Source: an uncultured Solirubrobacteraceae bacterium (lineage in GTDB: Bacteria > Actinomycetota > Thermoleophilia > Solirubrobacterales > Solirubrobacteraceae). From it: a stretch of 13,650 nt of DNA. Where the stretch lies: the NCBI GenBank assembly GCA_955652345.1, contig CATPBV010000262.1, positions 1 through 13,650 of the forward strand, in the 5' to 3' direction. Position numbers and translations under genes: made by a program. Positions 7,148 to 12,410 of the stretch are shown in pieces (position 1 is the stretch's first letter; each line of letters starts with the position of its first letter). The notes below the pieces were generated by a model, which was not told where the DNA came from, searched no databases, and saw only the letters and a list, made by a program, of their open reading frames with translations.

Positions 7148-7558
7148 TCACAGCGGCCGCAGCGAAGCGATCCGCCACCCCTGGGGGGTGTCGATCAGCA
7201 CGATCGTCTCGAGCGAGGCCCGCTGCCCGGCGGCCATGCTGAGCGTGATCACCGAGGCGGTGCTCCCGTTGACGGTGACAGCGCCGATGCTGATCGCCGG
7301 GTTGCGCACGCCGGTGAATGCGATCCGCATCGCCCGCTCACAGGTGATCCCGTAAGCCCGCAGCCGCATCACCAGCGAGGGCGCTAGAACGTCGTCGCAG
7401 ATGCGTCTGTAGTGATGCGAGGCGGCTGACTGCCCGAGCTCCAGGACCTTTGCCTTCACCTGATCCTTGGCGCTCGAGCCGCAAGCGGCAAGCGACAGGG
7501 CGGTGGCGCCGGCGAGCAGGTATCTGAGGACCCGAGCGATAACTCGGCAATCAATCAC
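7148..7558 (-). CDS. Small NTF2-like lipoprotein
   Basis: A 136-residue putative lipoprotein. The N-terminus is a lipoprotein signal: a basic segment, a hydrophobic run (about 10-24) and the lipobox LAAC with Cys26 followed by GSS. The mature part starts with an amphipathic helix (KDQVKAKVLELGQSAASHHY) and ends in alternating beta-strands (AISIGAVTVNGSTASVITL, LETIVLIDTPQGWRIASL). This is the alpha+beta pattern of NTF2-like/DUF4878-type lipoproteins; the fold is an inference. Cys53 and Cys72 of the mature part could pair. GTG 7556-7558 is the only sensible start, as the signal peptide follows at once. Only 27 bp separate it from the divergent moaA start. Function is unknown. Confidence 0.75.
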   Translation of the reverse strand: MIDCRVIARVLRYLLAGATALSLAACGSSAKDQVKAKVLELGQSAASHHYRRICDDVLAPSLVMRLRAYGITCERAMRIAFTGVRNPAISIGAVTVNGSTASVITLSMAAGQRASLETIVLIDTPQGWRIASLRPL

Positions 7559-7573
7559 AGCTCGCCGGACGAG

Positions 7574-7579
7574 TAGCCT
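7574..7579 (+). promoter_or_regulatory. -10-like box of moaA (leaderless)
   Basis: TAGCCT fits TANNNT and ends 6 nt before the moaA ATG at 7586. No Shine-Dalgarno site lies in the 27-bp gap to the divergent lipoprotein gene. No convincing -35 is seen, so support comes mainly from the shared geometry with other starts here. Confidence 0.4.
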
Positions 7580-7585
7580 TGTGGC

Positions 7586-8581
7586 ATGGAGTTCGAGCCT
7601 CTTCGCGACGGCCACGGCCGCCTGATCGGCGACCTCCGAGTATCGGTTACGGACCGCTGCAACTTCCGCTGCCAGTACTGCATGCCCGCAGAAGGTCTGC
7701 CCTGGCTCGAGCGCGCAGAGATCCTGAGCTTCGAGGAGATCGCTCGGCTCGTCGGGCTGTTCGCAGCGATGGGAGTTGCCGACGTCCGCCTCACGGGCGG
7801 CGAGCCGCTGGTCAGGCGTGACTTTCCGAGGCTGGCGGCGATGCTGTCGCAGATCGAAGCGGTGCGCGACCTGTCGGTGACGACAAACGGGTACCTGCTC
7901 GAGCGCGACGCCCAGGCGCTCGTAGAGGCCGGAATCAACCGCTTCAACGTCTCGGTCGACTCGCTTCAGCGCGATCGCTTCTTCGAGCTCACACGACGAG
8001 ACGCGCTGCCCCAGGTACTTCGGGGGCTCGACGTGCTCGCTCGCTTCCCCGAGGCCCACCCGATCAAGATCAACGCGGTCGCGATCCGCGGGTTCACCGA
8101 GGACGAGGTGCTCCCGTTCGCCGAGTTCGCACGGCGGACCCCGTACCAGGTCCGCTTCATCGAGTTCATGCCGCTCGACGCCGACCACGCCTGGACGCCC
8201 GACCAGGTGCTGACCGGAGCCGAGATCCGCGCCGCGATCAACGCGGTCCATCCGCTCGAGCCGGAGCCCCGCGAGCCGCACGCCACCGCGCGCATCTACC
8301 GCTTCGCCGATGGCCGCGGGAAGATCGGATTCATCGACCCCGTATCCGAGCCGTTCTGCGCCGACTGCAACCGGATCCGCCTGACCGCCGATGGACGGCT
8401 GCGCACCTGCCTGTTCTCGCTGAACGAGACCGACCTCCGTGGTCCGATCCGCGCCGGCGCCGACGACCGCGAGCTCGAGGCGATCATCCGCGACGCCGTG
8501 TGGCGCAAGGAGCTCAAACACCACGTCGGCGAGCCCGGCTTCATCCAGCCCGCACGGACGATGTCGGCGATCGGCGGCTGA
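7586..8581 (+). CDS. moaA: GTP 3',8-cyclase MoaA (molybdenum cofactor biosynthesis)
   Basis: A 331-residue cytoplasmic radical-SAM enzyme. With MoaC it turns GTP into cyclic pyranopterin monophosphate, the first step of molybdenum cofactor synthesis. The N-terminal [4Fe-4S] cluster motif CNFRCQYC (Cys25, Cys29, Cys32) is followed by LTGGEPLVRRD (69-79) and SVTTNGYLL (97-105). The C-terminal cluster is CADCNRIRLTADGRLRTC (Cys258, Cys261, Cys275), which binds GTP. The chain ends in the required GlyGly (SAIGG). Length and all key residues are canonical. ATG 7586 has a -10-like box 6 nt upstream and no ribosome site. mobA lies 2 kb downstream on the other strand, which supports the pathway. Other pathway genes (moaC, moaE, mogA, moeA) are not in the window. 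Confidence 0.97.
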   Translation: MEFEPLRDGHGRLIGDLRVSVTDRCNFRCQYCMPAEGLPWLERAEILSFEEIARLVGLFAAMGVADVRLTGGEPLVRRDFPRLAAMLSQIEAVRDLSVTTNGYLLERDAQALVEAGINRFNVSVDSLQRDRFFELTRRDALPQVLRGLDVLARFPEAHPIKINAVAIRGFTEDEVLPFAEFARRTPYQVRFIEFMPLDADHAWTPDQVLTGAEIRAAINAVHPLEPEPREPHATARIYRFADGRGKIGFIDPVSEPFCADCNRIRLTADGRLRTCLFSLNETDLRGPIRAGADDRELEAIIRDAVWRKELKHHVGEPGFIQPARTMSAIGG

Positions 8582-8590
8582 GGCCTCAGC
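8577..8590. repeat. Perfect 14-nt palindrome across the moaA stop
   Basis: GCTGAGGCCTCAGC is a perfect 14-nt palindrome that includes the moaA stop TGA (8579-8581). It has no loop and no T-run, so it is a poor terminator. It could be a protein-binding site in the 52-bp gap before the DipZ-like gene, or chance. Confidence 0.3.
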
Positions 8591-8633
8591 AGTTAATCCG
8601 TTCGCAATCGTTGCGGACGATCATTGAGCCCAA

Positions 8634-10418
8634 ATGGCCTTGCTCCTGCTGTTCGCCCTGATCGCCGGCGCCGGCACGGCAATTACGCCGTGTGTGCTGC
8701 CGGTTCTGCCGGCGCTCCTGTCCGCGAGCGCGGTCGGGGGCCGGCGCAGGCCGCTCGGAATCGTGGTGGGGCTGGCCGGCACGTTCACGATCGCGATCGT
8801 CGCGCTGGCGCAGCTGGTCAAGGGCGTCGGCCTGGCGAGCAGCGCGGCGCGAGATGCTGCGATCGTCGTGTTGATCGCGTTCGGGGTGGTGCTGCTGATC
8901 CCCGATCTTGCGGCAAGGATCCAGGCGCCGCTGTCGCGGCTCGCGCGGTTCGGCCCCAAGACCCGCGGCTCCGGCTTCTGGTCAGGTCTCGGCGTCGGCG
9001 CCGCGCTGGGGTTCGTGTGTGCCCCGTGCGCCGGTCCGATCCTCGCCGCAGTGACATCGGTGAGCGCCTCGAGCGGCGCCTCGCCGAGGATCGTCGCGGT
9101 CGCGCTCGCCTACTCCGCCGGGCTAGCCGCCGTGCTGCTGCTCTACGGGCTTGGAGGCAGGTTCGTGATCGAGCGCCTGCGGCGGTCGCTCCGCGGTCAC
9201 GTGGTGGAGCGCGCGCTCGGCGTGGTGCTGCTTCTGACGGGAATCGCGATGGCGGCCAACCTGGACGTTCGCTTCGAGGAGGCCCTGGCGAAAGACACCA
9301 GCCTCCCCGCGTTCCTCGTCGACCCCACCCGCTCGCTCGAGACCTCGAGCGCAGTGCAGAACCGACTGGCGTCGCTGCAGCCGCAGTCGCCGTTCGCGGT
9401 GCGCCAACAGGAGGCGTCGGTGACGCCCGTGGCATCTCAGGCGGGCGTCTCGATTCCGGGGGTCAAAACGCCGTCGCTGCCGGATCTCGGGAGCGCCCCG
9501 GAGTTCACGGGCACCCAGAGGTGGTTCAACACTCCTGGCGGACAGCCGCTATCGCTTGGCGGACTCCGCGGCCACGTCGTGCTCGTCGACTTCTGGACCT
9601 ACACGTGCATCAACTGCATCCGGACGCTCCCGTTCCTGAAGGGCCTGTACGCGACCTACCACCCGTACGGGTTCGACGTGATCGGCGTGGAGACGCCCGA
9701 GTTCACATTCGAGCAGGACGCCGGCAACGTCCAGCAGGCGATCCAGGCCGACGGGCTCAGATACCCGGTCGTCCAGGACAACCAGTACGGCACCTGGAAC
9801 GCGTACAACAACCAGTACTGGCCCGCCGAGTACCTGATCGACGCGCAGGGGCACGTCCGCCACACCCAGTTCGGCGAAGGCGACTACAAGAAGAGCGAGG
9901 CCGCGGTCCGCGCGCTCCTCTACCAGGCGGGGGCGCGGACGCTGCCGCCGCCGATGTCGGCGCACGCGGTCATCCCGTCAGCCAATCTTGGAACCCCCGA
10001 GACCTACCTCAACGCCGATCGCGCGCAGGGGTTCGCCCAGCCGCTGCAAGCGGGCGTGCACTTCTATCCGGGCGTGATCTATGCCCATCCGAACGAGTTT
10101 GCGCTGCACGGGACGTGGAGCGTCAGCTCCCAGTCGTCCACGCCGGTGTCCTCCGGGGCCACGATCGTGGCGGGATTCCAGGCGGCCAACGTCTACCTCG
10201 TACTGACATCGGCGAACAACGTCCCGCGGTCTGTCAGGGTGCTGCTCGACGGGCATCCGATCTCTGCCTCAGCGGCGGGCTCCGACGTGCATGGTGCGAC
10301 CGTCACCGTGCAGGGCCAGCGGCTCTACTCGCTGGTTTCGCTGCCGAGCGACCAGTTCCACTCCCTCACCGTCGAGGTGCCGCCGGGCGTGAGCGCCTAC
10401 AGCTTCACCTTTGGGTAG
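8634..10418 (+). CDS. dipZ: DipZ-like CcdA-thioredoxin membrane fusion protein
   Basis: A 594-residue membrane protein expected to carry electrons from cytoplasmic thioredoxin to thiols outside the membrane. Residues about 1-210 form a six-helix CcdA/DsbD-beta domain with TPCVLPVLP (Cys20) and FVCAPCAGP (Cys129, Cys132). A linker (about 211-285) leads to a TlpA-like thioredoxin domain with WTYTCINC (Cys325, Cys328), the CxxC typical of DipZ. A C-terminal beta-rich domain (about 445-594) matches the DipZ extension. The architecture is that of M. tuberculosis DipZ, somewhat shorter (about 695 there, from memory). ATG 8634 is fixed by an in-frame TGA three codons upstream; no clear ribosome site is seen. 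Its 3' end overlaps the convergent mobA by 22 bp. Partners may be cytochrome c or other secreted thiol proteins. Confidence 0.92.
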   Translation: MALLLLFALIAGAGTAITPCVLPVLPALLSASAVGGRRRPLGIVVGLAGTFTIAIVALAQLVKGVGLASSAARDAAIVVLIAFGVVLLIPDLAARIQAPLSRLARFGPKTRGSGFWSGLGVGAALGFVCAPCAGPILAAVTSVSASSGASPRIVAVALAYSAGLAAVLLLYGLGGRFVIERLRRSLRGHVVERALGVVLLLTGIAMAANLDVRFEEALAKDTSLPAFLVDPTRSLETSSAVQNRLASLQPQSPFAVRQQEASVTPVASQAGVSIPGVKTPSLPDLGSAPEFTGTQRWFNTPGGQPLSLGGLRGHVVLVDFWTYTCINCIRTLPFLKGLYATYHPYGFDVIGVETPEFTFEQDAGNVQQAIQADGLRYPVVQDNQYGTWNAYNNQYWPAEYLIDAQGHVRHTQFGEGDYKKSEAAVRALLYQAGARTLPPPMSAHAVIPSANLGTPETYLNADRAQGFAQPLQAGVHFYPGVIYAHPNEFALHGTWSVSSQSSTPVSSGATIVAGFQAANVYLVLTSANNVPRSVRVLLDGHPISASAAGSDVHGATVTVQGQRLYSLVSLPSDQFHSLTVEVPPGVSAYSFTFG

Positions 10419-11032
10419 CGCCGGCGGTCGAGCATCGCAGCGGCCTGCAGCAGGTCGTCAGGGGTGTTGACGTTGAACAGGACCTCCGGATCGCCGACCT
10501 GCAGGATGCGCGGCGCAAGCGCCGCGATCGCCTCCTGGACGCGGACCTCGGGCCCGATCTCCGTCTTGCCGAGCAGCTCCAGCACATCGGGCTGATAGCG
10601 GCCGAGCAGGGGCTGCATCAGCGCGCCGCTGGCGGCGATGATCGCGGGCGCACCCTCTAGCTCGGCCTCCACGAGCGCATGGACCACCTCCTCGGTCACG
10701 AACGGCAGATCGGCCGCACAGATCAGCACCGGCCGCCCGCCGGCTAGCCCGATCGCGCCGACGATTCCGACGAGCGGGTGGTGGGTGGCCTGAGTCTCGA
10801 CCCAAACGGTCACGCCCGGCAGGCTGGGGAGCTCGGTGTCGGACTTGGCGATCACCACAACCTCTGCCAGGACGCCGCCGAGAACCTCGAGCGGGTAGGA
10901 GATCAGCGGCTTGCCGTGGAGCTCCACGGTCGCCTTGGTGCCACCGATCCGCTCGCCCCGCCCGCCCGCGAGGATCACGCCGATCGGCTCGGCGTCCGTG
11001 TGCCGTGTCGAGCCTTTCCCCGGGTTGGTCAC
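10397..11032 (-). CDS. mobA: Molybdenum cofactor guanylyltransferase MobA
   Basis: A 211-residue cytoplasmic nucleotidyltransferase that attaches GMP to molybdopterin to make the MGD form of the cofactor. The Rossmann-like start LAGGRGERIGGTKA (about 21-34) holds the nucleotide-binding signature and catalytic Lys. ICAADLPFV gives the metal-binding Asp region, QPLLGRY is a typical MobA segment, and FNVNTPDDL near the C-terminus is diagnostic. A related sugar or CTP nucleotidyltransferase is possible, but moaA 2 kb away favours MobA. GTG 11030-11032 is chosen because a TTGAGC/TACGAT promoter ends 6 nt before it; a later GTG (10976-10978) would trim the atypical 18-residue N-terminal tail. The 3' end overlaps the DipZ-like gene by 22 bp on the opposite strand. 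Confidence 0.87.
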   Translation of the reverse strand: MTNPGKGSTRHTDAEPIGVILAGGRGERIGGTKATVELHGKPLISYPLEVLGGVLAEVVVIAKSDTELPSLPGVTVWVETQATHHPLVGIVGAIGLAGGRPVLICAADLPFVTEEVVHALVEAELEGAPAIIAASGALMQPLLGRYQPDVLELLGKTEIGPEVRVQEAIAALAPRILQVGDPEVLFNVNTPDDLLQAAAMLDRRRYPKVKL

Positions 11033-11038
11033 GGCGCC

Positions 11039-11068
11039 ATCGTAGAATCACTGCGATGGAGGGCTCAA
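11039..11068 (-). promoter_or_regulatory. Promoter of mobA (leaderless), inside the divergent gene
   Basis: Read on the minus strand, TTGAGC (11068-11063, 4 of 6) and TACGAT (11044-11039, 4 of 6) are separated by 18 bp. The -10 box ends 6 nt before the GTG at 11032. The -35 box lies within codons 3-5 of the divergent zinc-ribbon gene. No ribosome site is present. Confidence 0.6.
11043..11048 (+). promoter_or_regulatory. -10-like box of the zinc-ribbon gene (leaderless)
   Basis: TAGAAT (5 of 6 matches) ends exactly 7 nt before the ATG at 11056. It shares two bases with the mobA -10 box on the other strand. No good -35 at 16-18 bp is seen; TTGGTC at 11025-11030 is too close (12 bp). Confidence 0.5.
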
Positions 11069-11619
11069 CATCGGTCCGCAGCTGGCTGCGCTGCTACCGC
11101 TGCTGGTCGCAGAACCTCGAGGTCCAGGTCCACTACGAGGGCATCCACCGAATCGACCCGGAGACCGGCGAGCGGGGCGAGGTGGTCGACGAGATGCAGG
11201 AGGCCGTCGTCCAATGCCTCGAGTGCATGCACGATCAGCCGCACCTGGGCTACCACAACGGGCGCGTCGAGCCGATCGAGGACCGCTGGGAGCGGATGAT
11301 CGCCGGAACCCCATGGGTCGCCTCATGCACGGTCACGGTAGACGCTGACGACGTCGAGACGTGCTCCGGGCCCGAAGCCGGGGACGCCCTCTCCTATGCC
11401 GCGTTCGGGGACCATGGGACGCGCGAGTTCTTCACCCACGTCCGCTTCCACAAGCACGACGACGACCGGATCGTCATCCACCTGCTCGTCGAGTTGTACG
11501 CCCGCTCCTCGGAGGAGGCCACCGAGGTGCTCGCCGAAGCCTCTCGCGGGACGCTCGCGATCACCTCGCTCGCAGAGGAATCGCGTCCGCCCGCCTCGAC
11601 GGTCGACGGAGCGCACTGA
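11056..11619 (+). CDS. Zinc-ribbon protein of unknown function
   Basis: A 187-residue protein that I do not recognise. The N-terminal third has two CxxC knuckles, CYRC (Cys13, Cys16) and CLEC (Cys54, Cys57), 37 residues apart, as in a zinc ribbon with a long beta hairpin between. The spacer is rich in acidic and histidine residues. Residues about 85-130 (TPWVASCTVTVDADDVE...) look beta-stranded. A second stretch, FFTHVRFHKHDDDRIVIHLLVELYA, is followed by a helix (SSEEATEVLAEAS) and could form a small alpha/beta domain. There is no signal peptide or membrane segment. ATG 11056 is preceded by TAGAAT at leaderless distance, which argues against the longer in-frame reading. It is divergent from mobA (23 bp between starts), and its 3' end overlaps the convergent membrane-protein gene by 59 bp. 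Confidence 0.7.
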   Translation: MEGSTSVRSWLRCYRCWSQNLEVQVHYEGIHRIDPETGERGEVVDEMQEAVVQCLECMHDQPHLGYHNGRVEPIEDRWERMIAGTPWVASCTVTVDADDVETCSGPEAGDALSYAAFGDHGTREFFTHVRFHKHDDDRIVIHLLVELYARSSEEATEVLAEASRGTLAITSLAEESRPPASTVDGAH

Positions 11620-12370
11620 TCGCCTCCATCGTGACGAGCGCCAGGGCGACCGGGACCGTCGCGGGCAGCTCGTTCAGCACGAGGAACAGCAGGTCGAAGA
11701 GTGCCGCGATCCCGAGCGTCAGGAGTGCGGCCAGCCGCTGCTTGCGCGGGTCCGGTGCGTATACGGCCCCCAGCAGCGCGGCGACGAACAGGTCGCCGTA
11801 GCCCATCGACACCGAACCGAAGATCTCGGACTGGAGCCGGGGCAGCCCAGCTGCGGGATGTGCCGAAACCAGGGTGGCGTTCGGCGCCTGGAGCAGATCG
11901 GACACGACCAGCCAGGTGTCGGCGCACGCCATCAGGACGATTCCGACCTTCAGCCAACTGGCAGGCGTGACCATCGACAGCAGCACCCCAAGGGTGACGC
12001 AGCTCAGCGCCGACAGCAGCGCCGCGGCCGCTTCGCCCGCCAGCGAGCGGCGTGCGAACCAGGCGATCAGGAACAACGGGACAGCGGCGAGCGCGACCGA
12101 TGGGCGGGATCCTCTACAGGCCCAGGCGAGCGCCGCCGCTGCCAGCGGCGGGACCGCAATCAGCGCCAGGTAGGTCAGCCCGGTAGCGGTGTCCGAGACG
12201 AACCGGATCGCGAAAACGACCAGGACGATCGAGGCGATCGGCACGGCCGCCCAGCCAGGGCCCCGTAGACGCTCGAGCCTGGCGAGCATCGGGACCGGCT
12301 TCGGCACGAGCACGACTCCCGCCTGGAGCCCCAGCAGGGCCGCGTCGGAGGGGATGAACGGGAGCGCCAC
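11561..12370 (-). CDS. Presenilin/SPP-like nine-helix membrane protein (putative GxGD aspartyl protease)
   Basis: A 269-residue integral membrane protein with about nine hydrophobic segments (near 10-25, 41-58, 63-85, 92-106, 112-133, 139-159, 184-204, 212-233, 234-252). Segment six holds an intramembrane Asp151 (ACADTWLVV), segment seven holds MGYGDLFVAALLG (GxGD, Asp193), and segment nine begins ELPATVPVAL. In presenilin and signal peptide peptidase the catalytic Asp pair sits in TM6 (YD) and TM7 (GxGD), and a PAL motif opens TM9, so order and helix numbers agree. The first motif is AD rather than YD, and PAL is LPAT, so a divergent or inactive member is possible. Substrate is unknown. GTG 12368-12370 is chosen because TACTCT lies 6 nt upstream. 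The gene follows pckG by 40 bp. The coding call is firm; the protease call is inference. Confidence 0.72.
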   Translation of the reverse strand: MALPFIPSDAALLGLQAGVVLVPKPVPMLARLERLRGPGWAAVPIASIVLVVFAIRFVSDTATGLTYLALIAVPPLAAAALAWACRGSRPSVALAAVPLFLIAWFARRSLAGEAAAALLSALSCVTLGVLLSMVTPASWLKVGIVLMACADTWLVVSDLLQAPNATLVSAHPAAGLPRLQSEIFGSVSMGYGDLFVAALLGAVYAPDPRKQRLAALLTLGIAALFDLLFLVLNELPATVPVALALVTMEAISALRRPSRRADAIPLRAR

Positions 12371-12376
12371 GGCCTG

Positions 12377-12382
12377 AGAGTA
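12377..12382 (-). promoter_or_regulatory. -10-like box of the presenilin-like gene (leaderless)
   Basis: On the minus strand TACTCT (12382-12377) fits TANNNT and ends 6 nt before the GTG at 12370. No -35 is evident in the GC-rich gap, and no Shine-Dalgarno site is present. Confidence 0.4.
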
Positions 12383-12403
12383 CGCGGCCGGCGTCAGGCC
12401 GCG
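12383..12403 (-). terminator. GC-rich hairpin after pckG, possible terminator or attenuator
   Basis: On the minus strand CGCGGCC and GGCCGCG form a perfect 7-bp stem with a 7-nt loop, 8-28 nt after the pckG stop. A competing stem CCGGCG/CGCCGG overlaps it. A third pairing, GGCCTGA (12400-12394, with a further copy at 12417-12411) with TCAGGCC (12377-12371), would sequester the bases just before the downstream GTG. There is no T-run, so classic intrinsic termination is uncertain. Confidence 0.4.
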
Positions 12404-12410
12404 CCGGGGC

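Noticed and set aside
7559..8524. N-terminal extension of the lipoprotein frame across moaA
   Set aside because: The extension is antisense to moaA and would bury the lipoprotein signal peptide; GTG 7558 is the natural start.
8624..10660. 678-codon plus-strand frame overlapping the DipZ-like gene in another frame
   Set aside because: The DipZ frame has CcdA and CINC motifs and membrane helices; the alternative is Arg/Ala-rich and runs antisense into mobA.
11561..12370. Prepilin peptidase (A24) reading of the GxGD motif
   Set aside because: The helix number, the late position of GYGD and the LPA motif at the last helix fit the presenilin/SPP layout better, and no zinc-binding cysteine loop is present at the N-terminus.
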